From positions 496,001 to 560,000 of the forward strand of contig NZ_VIGW01000002.1 of NCBI RefSeq assembly GCF_007858435.1: 64,000 nt of DNA. The letters run 5' to 3'. The stretch is from Tsukamurella asaccharolytica (lineage in GTDB: Bacteria; Actinomycetota; Actinomycetes; Mycobacteriales; Mycobacteriaceae). Below the pieces are notes generated by a model. That model had not been told where the DNA came from. It made no database searches and saw nothing but the letters and a program-made list of their open reading frames with translations. The translations under genes and the position numbers were made by a program. Shown piece by piece: positions 45,128-53,447 of the stretch; within the stretch, counting starts at the first letter, position 1, and each line of letters opens with the position of its first letter.

Positions 45128-45921
45128 GCCGTCACCCCGCGCAGTCCACGCGGCGCCAGCAGGTACTCGGCGAGCCGGGCCAGCCAGTCGATGGCCAGTG
45201 CGAGCAGGGCGACCAGCAGCGCGCCGGAGAACAGCAGGGCCGGAAGGTACAGCGTGACGCCGGTGGTGATGAGCACGCCGAGTCCGCCGGCGCCGATGAA
45301 GGTGCCGAGGGTGGCGGTGCCGACGAGGATGACGAGGGCCGTGCGCACGCCGTGCAGGATCACCGGCACGGACAGCGGCAGCTCCACCCGAAGGAGCGTC
45401 TGGAAGGCCGAGAAGCCCTGACCGCGCGCGGCTTCGATCACGCGGTCGTCCACCTGGCGTAGGCCGGTCACGGTGTTCTGCAGGATCGGCAGCACCGCGT
45501 ACACCACGAGCGCCGCGACGGCGGTGCGGAAGCCCGTGCCGAACCACATGGCGAACAGCACGACCATGCCGAGCACGGGCGCGGCCTGCCCGACGTTGGC
45601 GAGCCCGACGATGATCGGCGCGACGCGCGCGAATCGCTTGCGCGTGACCAGGATCCCCAGCGGAATGGCGATGAGCACGACGAGCACCGCGGAGACCACG
45701 GTCAGCTGGATGTGCTCCCACACCGACTGGCCGAGGGCCGACCACTGCAGCTGCACGGCCTCGGTCTCCGTGAAGTCCTGGGCGGCGTGCCAGATCAGGT
45801 ACCCGACGAATCCGACGACGACGAGCAGGGGTTCGAGGATGAGATCGATCGGCACGCCACCGGCGAACCGGGGCGTGGGCCCGATGCGCGCCTCCTTCGG
45901 CGCCTCGGCCGCGGCGGTCAC
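45124..45921 (-). CDS. opuCD: Osmoprotectant ABC transporter permease (OpuCD-type)
   Basis: A 265-residue permease of the BPD inner-membrane family with an N-terminal extension. The conserved EAA loop is IEAARGQGFSAFQTLLRVELPLSVPVILHGVR. About six helices follow the hydrophilic N-terminus. It begins at GTG 45921, overlapping the ATPase stop (GTGA), and is followed by the overlapping binding-protein gene. Confidence 0.9.
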   Translation of the reverse strand: MTAAAEAPKEARIGPTPRFAGGVPIDLILEPLLVVVGFVGYLIWHAAQDFTETEAVQLQWSALGQSVWEHIQLTVVSAVLVVLIAIPLGILVTRKRFARVAPIIVGLANVGQAAPVLGMVVLFAMWFGTGFRTAVAALVVYAVLPILQNTVTGLRQVDDRVIEAARGQGFSAFQTLLRVELPLSVPVILHGVRTALVILVGTATLGTFIGAGGLGVLITTGVTLYLPALLFSGALLVALLALAIDWLARLAEYLLAPRGLRGVTA

Positions 45922-47090
45922 GACGGCGCCGCCCGGTAGGTGTCGGCGGCCTGCTCCGGATTCGCGATGGCCTGCCGTTCGCGAATCCGCTCCGCCACCT
46001 GTTCGATGGTGAGCGCGCCGATCACCTTGCCGCGCTGCGTGACCAGCACGCCGCCCTGGCTGGCGGCCAGCATCACGTCGAGCGCATCGGCGAGCGTCGC
46101 GGTGCGCTCGGTGACGGGCAGCCGCTGATCGACGTAGGTCGAGACGACGGGCTTGCTCAGCACCTCCGCCACCGACGGCCACGCGCGCGGCCGGTCGTCC
46201 TCGTCGACGACGACCACCCAGCTCAGCTTCGCCTCCTTGGCCCGCGCGGCGACCTCCTCCGAGGAGTCGCCGGGGCGGGCGAGCACGACGGGGGCGCTGG
46301 GGATCTCGCCGACGGAGCTGAGCGAGAGGTGCTTGAGGGTGGCGCCCGCTCCCACGAACTCCTCGACGAAGGCATTGGCCGGAGCCGTGAGGATCTCCTC
46401 GGGCGTGCCGAACTGCTCGATCTGGCCGCCCTCGGACAGGATCAGTACCCGGTCGCCGAGCTTGATCGCCTCGTCCACGTCGTGCGTGACGATCACGATG
46501 GTCTTGTGCAGCTCCTCCTGGATCGCGAGGAGCTGATCCTGCAGGCGCACGCGGGTGATCGGGTCGACGGCGCCGAAGGGCTCGTCCATGAGCAGGACCG
46601 GCGGGTCGGCCGCCAGTGCGCGGGCGACGCCGACACGCTGCTGCTGGCCGCCGGACATCTCCTTGGGGAACCGGTTGCGGAAGACGTCGGGGTCCAGCCC
46701 GACCAGTTCGAGGAGCTCGGTGACGCGGGCGCGGGAGCGCGCCTTGTCCCAGCCGAGGAGCCCCGGCACCGCGCCGATGTTCTTCTCGACGGTCCAGTGC
46801 GGGAACAGTCCGCCCGCCTGCACGACGTAGCCGATGCCCTGGCGGAGGTGGTCGGCGTCGGCCTTGGTGACGTCGGTCCCGTCGATGAGCACCCGGCCCG
46901 AGGTGGGTTCGATCAGCCGGTTGATCATCTTCATCGTGGTGGTCTTGCCGCAGCCCGAGGGCCCGACGATGGCCACCGTCTCGCCCGCGTCGATGGCGAT
47001 CGACAGCTCCTTGACCGCCGGCTTGTCCTGCCCGCGGTAGCGCTTGATCACCTTCTCCAGCTCGATCGATACGCCGGTGGTTTGACTCAT
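45918..47090 (-). CDS. opuCA: Osmoprotectant ABC transporter ATPase with CBS domains (OpuCA-type)
   Basis: A 390-residue ATPase. Walker A is GPSGCGKTTT, the signature is MSGGQQQRVGVARAL, Walker B is VLLMDEPFGAVDP, and the switch His is in VTHDVDEA. Residues about 255-375 form a C-terminal CBS region (LSWVVVVDEDDRPRAW and GGVLVTQRGKVIGALT), which in OpuA-type importers senses ionic strength or regulates turnover. The ATG at 47090 overlaps the upstream permease stop by 4 bases. Confidence 0.93.
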   Translation of the reverse strand: MSQTTGVSIELEKVIKRYRGQDKPAVKELSIAIDAGETVAIVGPSGCGKTTTMKMINRLIEPTSGRVLIDGTDVTKADADHLRQGIGYVVQAGGLFPHWTVEKNIGAVPGLLGWDKARSRARVTELLELVGLDPDVFRNRFPKEMSGGQQQRVGVARALAADPPVLLMDEPFGAVDPITRVRLQDQLLAIQEELHKTIVIVTHDVDEAIKLGDRVLILSEGGQIEQFGTPEEILTAPANAFVEEFVGAGATLKHLSLSSVGEIPSAPVVLARPGDSSEEVAARAKEAKLSWVVVVDEDDRPRAWPSVAEVLSKPVVSTYVDQRLPVTERTATLADALDVMLAASQGGVLVTQRGKVIGALTIEQVAERIRERQAIANPEQAADTYRAAPS

Positions 47091-47731
47091 CGCAGTCCCT
47101 TCGAGACGGTGAAGCGGCCCAGGAGCACCAGCAGACCGTCGAGTACGAGCGCGACGGCCACCACGAGAACGGTGCCCACCAGCGCGGATTCGAGTGCCCC
47201 CGCGCCGCCGAGGCGGGAGAGGCCGGTGAAGATCAGGGAGCCCAGGCCCGGCCCGAGCACGTAGGCGACCACCGTCGCCACGCCCACCACCAGCTGCGTG
47301 CTCACGCGGATGCCGGTGAGGATCACGGGCCAGGCGTTCGGCAGCTCGACGGTGGCCAGCACCCGCCAGCGGGGCATACCCAGGCCGCGGGCCGCCTCGA
47401 CCAGCGCCGGCGGCACCGCCTGTAGTCCGACGATCGCGCTGGTCAGGATCGGCAGGGTGGCGTAGAACGTGAGCATCGTGACCGACGGCGTCACCCCCAG
47501 CCCGAAGACGAGGAGCAGCAACGCGAGGAGCGCGAGGGACGGCACCGTCATACCGACCGAGGCGACGGCGGTGGCGAAGGCGGCACCGGCGCGGGAGCGA
47601 TACACCAGGGCGGCGATGACCAGCGCGATCACCACCCCGATCACCACGCACTGGATCACCAACGACGCGTGTTGATAGGTGAGGAAGCCGAGCTGACCCC
47701 CACGACCGTCGAGGAATCTTCGGAGGTCCAC
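47087..47731 (-). CDS. opuCB: Osmoprotectant ABC transporter permease (OpuCB-type)
   Basis: A 214-residue permease with about five to six helices. The EAA loop is VEAARGLGMPRWRVLATVELPNAWPVILTGIR, parallel to that of the second permease. It starts at GTG 47731 and heads the operon permease-ATPase-permease-binding protein, the OpuC/ProU layout. It is divergent from the helicase gene across 207 bp. Confidence 0.9.
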   Translation of the reverse strand: MDLRRFLDGRGGQLGFLTYQHASLVIQCVVIGVVIALVIAALVYRSRAGAAFATAVASVGMTVPSLALLALLLLVFGLGVTPSVTMLTFYATLPILTSAIVGLQAVPPALVEAARGLGMPRWRVLATVELPNAWPVILTGIRVSTQLVVGVATVVAYVLGPGLGSLIFTGLSRLGGAGALESALVGTVLVVAVALVLDGLLVLLGRFTVSKGLR

Positions 47732-47855
47732 GTGTCGAACCTACAGACGAAACAGGCCTTCGCGCGTGATTAGCGTCAGAGTGGGCCGAATCCTGGACGC
47801 GAAGCCAGGCGCAGGGAGACAGGCGAGGGCGCGGGACCGCTCTCCCCCTTCAATG

Positions 47856-47861
47856 TATAAC
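47856..47861 (+). promoter_or_regulatory. Candidate -10 box of the HelR-like gene
   Basis: TATAAC lies 8 bases upstream of the RAE-like palindrome. I see no good -35 box at 17 bp spacing. The palindrome would lie at or just downstream of the transcription start. Confidence 0.4.
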
Positions 47862-47868
47862 GCACCCC

Positions 47869-47887
47869 GGGCCTTGCCGCAAGGCCC
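47869..47887. promoter_or_regulatory. RAE-like palindrome (rifamycin-associated element)
   Basis: GGGCCTTGCCGCAAGGCCC is a perfect inverted repeat with 8-bp arms and a 3-base centre. As I recall it, the published rifamycin-associated element of actinobacteria is GGGGCTTGCGGCAAGGCCC; this site matches at 17 of 19 positions. It is 51 bases upstream of the HelD/HelR-type start codon, the place reported for RAEs before rifamycin-resistance genes, including helR. Confidence 0.75.
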
Positions 47888-47938
47888 CGTGGAGGGCGCA
47901 TACTCGCTGGCCGGATCCGAATTCGACGAGGTGGGTGC

Positions 47939-50122
47939 ATGTCCGAATACGAGAACGAACTGACATCGGAGCGCGAGTACGTGGCGGCGTTGTACGCGCG
48001 ATTGGACGCCGAGCGGGACCGGGCGCGCCGACGGTACACCGACGCCCTGCGCGACCACGAGGGCCGGGCGGTGGACCGGGAGGGCGACGTCATGACCTCC
48101 GCCCGGGAGGTGCGGCGGCTGAGCGTCGCCGAGGAGGGCCTCGCCTTCGGCCGGCTCGACGGGGAGCCGGGCGGCACCGTCGGGACGCGGTACGTGGGAC
48201 GACTCGGCCTGTTCGACGACGAGAACGGGGAGGACGAGCTGCTCCTGGACTGGCGGGCCCCCGCGGCGCGGCCCTTCTACACGGCCACGGGCGCGCACCC
48301 GGAGGGCGTGCACCGGCGGCGACAGTTCCTCAGCCACGGCCGGGCGCTGACCGCGTTCACCGACGAGATGCTGGGCCGCCCGGGAGCCGACGCCCGCGGT
48401 GACGCCGCTCTGCTGGCCGCGGTGAACGCGCCGCGCGGCGAGGGGATGCGCGACATCGTCGCGACCATCCAGGCGGATCAGGACCGGATCATCCGCTCCG
48501 ACAACCCGGGCGTCACGGTGATCGAGGGCGGGCCCGGCACCGGTAAGACGGTCGTGGCGCTGCACCGGGTGGCGTACCTGCTGTACACCCAGCGGGCGCG
48601 GTTCGAGCGGCACGGCGTGCTGGTGGTCGGGCCGAACACGTCCTTCCTCCGGCACATCGGTCGCGTGCTGCCCTCGCTCGGTGAGTCCGACGTGGTCTTC
48701 GCGACCCCGGCGACGCTCTACCCGGGGGTCACCGCCCGCGCGGAGGACGTGCCCGCGGTGGCCCGGATCAAGGGCGCGCCCGCGATGGCCGGCGTGCTCG
48801 CGGCAGCGGTCGCGGACCGTCGCGCCCTGCCGGAGGCCCCCGTCTCCATCGGGCTCGGCGACGCAGAAGTGCGGGTCGAGGCCGACGTCGTCGGCTGGGC
48901 CCGCGACGAGGCCACCGCCAGCGGGCAGCCTCACAATCAGGCGCGGGCCGTCTTCCTCGACGTGCTCACCTGGGCGATCACCGAGCGCGCGCTGGGCCGG
49001 ATCGGGAAGCAGTGGCTGCGGCGCGAGGACACGCGCGCCTGGGAGGAGATGCGCGGCAGCATGCTCGCCGACCTCGCAGTGGACGGGACCTTCCGGCGCA
49101 CCGTCGATCAGCTGTGGCCCGTGCTCTCCCCTGAAACTCTGCTCGCGGACCTGCTGAGCTCGCCCGAACGGCTGGCCGCGGCGGGAGCGGACCCGTCGCT
49201 GCTGCGCTCCGACGGTGCCGCGTGGACCGTCTCCGACGTGCCCCTGCTGGACGAGCTCGCCGAGCTGCTCGGCCCGCACGAGGCGACCGACGACGCCGCG
49301 GCCGCCGCGGCCCGGAGGGAGGAGGCGGAGTTCGCCGAGGGCGTGCTGGATTCGCTGGTCTCCCGGTCGGATTCGATGGATGACGAGGACCACCTCTTCG
49401 CCACCGACCTGCTCTACGCCGACGATCTCGCGGGGCGTTTCGAGGAGCGGGACACCCGCGATCTGGTGGAGCGCGCCGCCGCGGACCGGACCTGGGTGTA
49501 CCGGCACGTGGTGGTCGACGAGGCGCAGGAGCTGTCGGCGATGGACTGGCGGGTACTGATGCGCCGCTGCCCGTCCCGCTCGTTCACCGTGGTGGGCGAC
49601 CTCACTCAGCGCAGCGCCCCGGCGGGCGCCCGCTCGTGGGCCGAGATGCTGGACCCGTACGTCGCGGGCCGGTGGGCGTACACCGCACTCACGGTGAACT
49701 ACCGCACCCCGTCGGAGATCATGGCGGTCGCCGCGGACGTGCTGTCGGAGTTCGCGCCCGACGCGGTGCCGCCGGAGTCGGTGCGCGCCTCCGGAATCCG
49801 GCCGTGGGCGCGGCAGGTGACCGACGGGGACCTCGCCGACGCGATCGCGGCCTTCGTCCGCGACGAGGCGGGCCGGGAGGGCACGTCCGTCGTCATCGGG
49901 CCCGAAGGGACGCCGGGCGCTGTCCCGCCGTCGGAGACGAAGGGGCTCGAGTTCGATGCGGTGCTGGTGGTGGATCCCGAGGCGATCCTCGCCGACGGCG
50001 AGCGGGGTGCGGCGGAACTCTACGTCGCGCTCACCCGCGCGACGCAGCGGCTGGGGGTGCTGCACCGCGCCCCGCTGCCCGCCCGCCTGACCGGCCTCGA
50101 GCGCCCCGTCGTGGCCTCCTGA
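47939..50122 (+). CDS. helR: HelD/HelR-type RNA polymerase-associated helicase
   Basis: A 727-residue SF1 helicase-like protein. An N-terminal coiled-coil (ENELTSEREYVAALYARLDAERDRARRRY) is the arm that enters the RNA polymerase secondary channel in HelD. Walker A is GGPGTGKT at residues 197-204, with VVDEAQELSAMDW as Walker B and TVNYRTPSEI and ETKGLEFDAVLVVDPE in the second RecA domain. An acidic DDED lies at residues 481-484 in the inserted primary-channel region, the part that reaches the active site and, in HelR, displaces rifamycin. HelD recycles stalled polymerase; HelR gives rifamycin tolerance. The RAE-like element upstream favours HelR, but the split needs a phylogeny. Confidence 0.86.
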   Translation: MSEYENELTSEREYVAALYARLDAERDRARRRYTDALRDHEGRAVDREGDVMTSAREVRRLSVAEEGLAFGRLDGEPGGTVGTRYVGRLGLFDDENGEDELLLDWRAPAARPFYTATGAHPEGVHRRRQFLSHGRALTAFTDEMLGRPGADARGDAALLAAVNAPRGEGMRDIVATIQADQDRIIRSDNPGVTVIEGGPGTGKTVVALHRVAYLLYTQRARFERHGVLVVGPNTSFLRHIGRVLPSLGESDVVFATPATLYPGVTARAEDVPAVARIKGAPAMAGVLAAAVADRRALPEAPVSIGLGDAEVRVEADVVGWARDEATASGQPHNQARAVFLDVLTWAITERALGRIGKQWLRREDTRAWEEMRGSMLADLAVDGTFRRTVDQLWPVLSPETLLADLLSSPERLAAAGADPSLLRSDGAAWTVSDVPLLDELAELLGPHEATDDAAAAAARREEAEFAEGVLDSLVSRSDSMDDEDHLFATDLLYADDLAGRFEERDTRDLVERAAADRTWVYRHVVVDEAQELSAMDWRVLMRRCPSRSFTVVGDLTQRSAPAGARSWAEMLDPYVAGRWAYTALTVNYRTPSEIMAVAADVLSEFAPDAVPPESVRASGIRPWARQVTDGDLADAIAAFVRDEAGREGTSVVIGPEGTPGAVPPSETKGLEFDAVLVVDPEAILADGERGAAELYVALTRATQRLGVLHRAPLPARLTGLERPVVAS

Positions 50123-50137
50123 CGCCGCGCGGCGTGC

Positions 50138-50752
50138 TCAGCCTCCGCGCTTGATCCAGTCCAGCGCGATCGCCACGACGGCCGCGTTGAAGAAGAAGCT
50201 GAGCACGCTGTGCACGATCACCAGCCGGCGCGTGGATCGCCGCGTGACGGTGACGTCCGAGACCGCGAAGGACGTCCCGATCGTGATGGCGAAGTAGACG
50301 AACTCGGTGAATTGCGGACGTTCGCACTCCGGGAACTGCAGGCCACCTCCCGAGAAGTAGTCGCGCGCGTAGATCTGGGCGAACGCCGTGTGCAGGAGCA
50401 GCCAGGAGAGGAGGACCGTCGCGGCGGCGACGGGCTGGAGCGCCGGATCCGGCTCGGCGCCGCGCGTGGCGATCATGAGCAGGCCGCCCACCAGGCCCGA
50501 GCCGCTGACCACGCCCGCGAACAGCGTGGTCTGCCACCGCGGCGCGGCGATCAGGTCCGGATCGTCCTCGCCCGCGGGGATCCGGCGGCGCAACAGGAGC
50601 CATCCCGCGATCACGTAGGCGACCGCCGACACGTTCCACACGACGAGCAGCGGCAGCGCGGCGCTGCCGAACAGCAGCACCGCGGCGAGCCAGACGAGGC
50701 CCAGCAGCGTGAGCACCGTCTCGAGCAGAGGAACCAGTACCGAACGTCGCAT
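50138..50752 (-). CDS. DUF1345-family membrane protein
   Basis: A 204-residue protein with about five hydrophobic helices. Landmarks are LLLHTAFAQIYARDYF, the strongly conserved FVYFAITIGTSFAVSDV and RRLVIVHSVLSFFFNAAVVAIA, the core of DUF1345. That core resembles a potassium-channel pore helix arrangement, but function is unproven. The gene converges on the helicase gene (15-base gap). The ATG at 50752 is divergent from a TetR gene that starts 48 bases away. Confidence 0.82.
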   Translation of the reverse strand: MRRSVLVPLLETVLTLLGLVWLAAVLLFGSAALPLLVVWNVSAVAYVIAGWLLLRRRIPAGEDDPDLIAAPRWQTTLFAGVVSGSGLVGGLLMIATRGAEPDPALQPVAAATVLLSWLLLHTAFAQIYARDYFSGGGLQFPECERPQFTEFVYFAITIGTSFAVSDVTVTRRSTRRLVIVHSVLSFFFNAAVVAIALDWIKRGG

Positions 50753-50800
50753 GCGGTCAGCATTCCACGGCGCCGGGCGCGCGACCGATACGATCGCGGC

Positions 50801-51376
50801 ATGCCCGCCGCGCGCTCGAGCCCATCGCGCTACGTTCAGCTGCGGTTCCTGGAAGCGGGGCTGGCAGTGCTGGCCGAGCGGGGGCATGCGGCGCTGAAAC
50901 TGGCCGCCGTCTGCGAGCAGGCGGGCTCGTCGACCGGCAGCTTTTACCACGCGTACCCGAGTTGGCCGGAGTTCACGTCGGCGCTCATCGCGTACTGGCG
51001 GCAGACCAAGAGCGACCGGCTCATCGAGGCCGCGCGCCAGGTGCCCGACGCCTACGACCGGCTGATGTCGCTCATCGACGTGGGGATGACGCTGCCGCAC
51101 GCCACTGAGGCGGCGATCCGGGTGTGGGCAGCGCACGACCCCGAGGTGGCGAGGCACCAGGCCGAGGTCGACCGCGCGCGGCGCGATGTGATCGCGGAGA
51201 CCTACACCGAGGTGATCGGCGACCGCGGGCTCGCGGAGAAGTACGCGACCACCGCCCTGTACCTGCTGGTGGGCTACGAGAGCGGCACCCTGCAGTCGCT
51301 CGACACGCTCGCCTTCGCCTTCCGCACGTTCACCGACGGTGCCCTCGGCGGGCTGCCAGGTGAGCCGCGTTCGTGA
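50801..51376 (+). CDS. TetR-family regulator
   Basis: A 191-residue TetR repressor with N-terminal helix-turn-helix HAALKLAAVCEQAGSSTGSFYHAYPSWPEFTSALI (about residues 29-65). The C-terminal domain has LYLLVGYESGTLQSLD. Its closest divergent neighbour, the DUF1345 gene, is the likely target through the 48-bp shared spacer. The stop is 1 base from the convergent RidA-type stop. Confidence 0.85.
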   Translation: MPAARSSPSRYVQLRFLEAGLAVLAERGHAALKLAAVCEQAGSSTGSFYHAYPSWPEFTSALIAYWRQTKSDRLIEAARQVPDAYDRLMSLIDVGMTLPHATEAAIRVWAAHDPEVARHQAEVDRARRDVIAETYTEVIGDRGLAEKYATTALYLLVGYESGTLQSLDTLAFAFRTFTDGALGGLPGEPRS

Positions 51377-51377
51377 G

Positions 51378-51767
51378 TCAGCGCCCGGGCGAACCGGCGG
51401 CCCCGGGCGGTACTGCCGCGACCACCTCGCATTCGATCCGGAACGGCGGGTGCAGGCCGGCCTGGACGGTGGTGCGAGCGGGGGGCGAGTCGCCGAAGAC
51501 GGCCCGCCACACGTCGTTGAAGGCTGCGAAGTACGCGAAGTCCGACAGGTAGGTCCGGACGAAGACGGCATCGGCGAGCGTGCAGTCCACTTCGGCCAGA
51601 GTCGTGGCGATGTTCCGGAAGACCTGCCGTGCTTCGTCTTCGAAGTCCGGTCCGACCACGCGCCAGAGCGCGTCGACACCGACCTGGCCGGAGAGGAGGA
51701 CGAGGTCGTTGATCCGCCGGTACGCCGGCGCCGGGGGTGGGGTGACCGCCTCGTCGTTGCCGGCCAT
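51378..51767 (-). CDS. RidA-family protein
   Basis: A 129-residue RidA/YjgF-fold protein: NDLVLLSGQVGVDALWRVVG, DFEDEARQVFRNIATTLAEV, VFVRTYLSDFAYFAAFNDVW and an arginine in PFRIECEVVAAV that binds the substrate carboxylate. RidA proteins hydrolyse reactive enamine/imine intermediates, the products that amino-acid oxidases generate. ATG 51767 overlaps the stop of the upstream D-amino-acid oxidase-type gene by one base (TGATG), so the pair is coupled and the functions fit. Confidence 0.87.
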   Translation of the reverse strand: MAGNDEAVTPPPAPAYRRINDLVLLSGQVGVDALWRVVGPDFEDEARQVFRNIATTLAEVDCTLADAVFVRTYLSDFAYFAAFNDVWRAVFGDSPPARTTVQAGLHPPFRIECEVVAAVPPGAAGSPGR

Positions 51768-53014
51768 CAGATCCGTCCCGCGAGCTGGAACGGCAACAGA
51801 TGGGACGGAACGCGCTTGGTGGTGATCACTTCCGCGATCCCCTCCGCGGTCGCCGGTGCCAGAGTCACGCCGAGCATTCCGTGGCCCGCCGCGACGAACA
51901 GGCCGTCGCGGCCAGGGACCGGTCCGATGAACGGGAGACTGTCCGGCGTCGACGGCCGCAGCCCCGCCCGGCCCACACTGACGTCCACGTCGACGTCCGG
52001 TGTCCATCCGGACAGGTACGGGCGGGCCTGCTCTACGAGACTTCTGATTCGTCGGCCGGTGATCTCGTCGTCCTGGGCGGGCAACTCGAAGGCTCCCGCG
52101 ATGCGCACCGCGTCGTTGTACGGACTCACTCCGAGCTTGGATTCCATGAGGTACAGCGAATACTCGGGCGGCGTTCCCACGCCGCGAAGATCGATGGAGT
52201 AGCCCTTCGCGCCGGCGAGGGGCAGAGCCACGCCCAGCGGTCGGAGAACGGCGTTCGTCGCCGCTCCCAGGGCCACGACGACGTTGTCGGCCGACACCGT
52301 CTCGTCCGCCGTGTCGATCATCCACCGTGTGCCCGTGAAGATGATCTTTCGGGCCGCGGTGTGCTCGCGAACGAGCACCCCCATCTCGGCGATCCGCTCG
52401 TGAAGCCCACGAAGGAGGATGTCGGGATTGACGTGCCGGTCCACCGAGGTGTGCGCGGCCGCCGATACCCCGGGGCCGACCGCCGGTTCGCGCTCCCTGG
52501 CCTCGTCACCGGAGAGGTATTCGATGTTGCCTGTGAAACCGAGGGGAATGAGCTGGTCGAACAGTTGCGTGAACCAGCCGAGTCCGTCGGGCGTCCGCGC
52601 CAGAGCCAATAGTCCGGACTTGTGCATTTCGAAGGAGACACCGTCGTCATGCATCTCGTCGAAGAGGTCGAGAGTGTGCGCGTTGAGGTGGAGCAGAGCA
52701 CGCACTCCGTCTCTGTACGCGGCCGGTTGCGCCGCCCTCATGAAATTCCACAACCACTTGATCCACTCGCCGTCGAGTTTCGGCCGGATCGACAACGCGC
52801 CGTCGCGATGGAGCGCGTGCTTGAGACCGAGAGTCAACACCCCGGGGGACGCCAGTGGCGTCGACAGAGAGGGCGTCACCCATCCGGCGTTCACCGCCGA
52901 GGCGGATTCGCCAATGGCGTTGCGTTCGAGGACGATAACCTCCTCGCCGCGCCGGCGAAGGCTCCATGCGGTACTGAGGCCGACAACACCCCCTCCGAGC
53001 ACTACAGTCGTCAC
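51767..53014 (-). CDS. FAD-dependent D-amino-acid dehydrogenase-like oxidoreductase
   Basis: A 415-residue DadA-like flavoenzyme. The Rossmann motif VVLGGGVVGLSTAW starts at the N-terminus; the substrate domain contains VNAGWVTPS and KSGLLALART; the C-terminal FAD-binding end is GRAGLRPSTPDSLPFIGP and AAGHGMLGVTLAPATAEG. It would oxidise a D-amino acid (or related amine) to an imino acid, which the coupled RidA protein would hydrolyse. The exact substrate is unknown. The ATG at 53014 is followed upstream by a 433-bp low-GC spacer. Confidence 0.87.
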   Translation of the reverse strand: MTTVVLGGGVVGLSTAWSLRRRGEEVIVLERNAIGESASAVNAGWVTPSLSTPLASPGVLTLGLKHALHRDGALSIRPKLDGEWIKWLWNFMRAAQPAAYRDGVRALLHLNAHTLDLFDEMHDDGVSFEMHKSGLLALARTPDGLGWFTQLFDQLIPLGFTGNIEYLSGDEAREREPAVGPGVSAAAHTSVDRHVNPDILLRGLHERIAEMGVLVREHTAARKIIFTGTRWMIDTADETVSADNVVVALGAATNAVLRPLGVALPLAGAKGYSIDLRGVGTPPEYSLYLMESKLGVSPYNDAVRIAGAFELPAQDDEITGRRIRSLVEQARPYLSGWTPDVDVDVSVGRAGLRPSTPDSLPFIGPVPGRDGLFVAAGHGMLGVTLAPATAEGIAEVITTKRVPSHLLPFQLAGRI

Positions 53015-53447
53015 AATCCACTCCTAGGAACGCGTGCTGATTTCGGGCAGCCCTGTCGATGAATGGGCAGCCGGATCAATGCTTCTCCACAAGATACTGA
53101 GGCGGAGTCGGGCACGATACATTGCGTTGTCGCAGGAAAAAGTGCCACAGTTCTACGAATGTCGAGTTCGGTCTTTGCCCTGTTCCCGGCGCCGGGTCGA
53201 GCTACGAGTCGCTGGTTAATAGCGTCTTGACATCGGTGTGACGCAGACCATAGTCTGCCTTCGCCACTTCGATTATGGCTACGCGCCTGCTAATGGCGAG
53301 TCCGAGCGCTAGCCGCATTTTTTTACTCCGCGACGTTTGCCGGGTCGTGGCATTTCGGCGGCTTCCGGAGGTGCACCCCTTGTTATTCGCGCACGTAAAC
53401 ACACCGACTTCCCCTACCCGCATTCCCACCTGCAGCAGGAGCTGGAA
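53015..53447. other. Intergenic spacer, divergent, lower GC
   Basis: 433 bases between the DadA-like gene (leftward) and the MFS gene (rightward). It is AT-richer than its surroundings, and the short frames in it show no recognisable protein. It must hold both promoters; I could not assign boxes with confidence. I see no tRNA-like fold. Confidence 0.5.
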
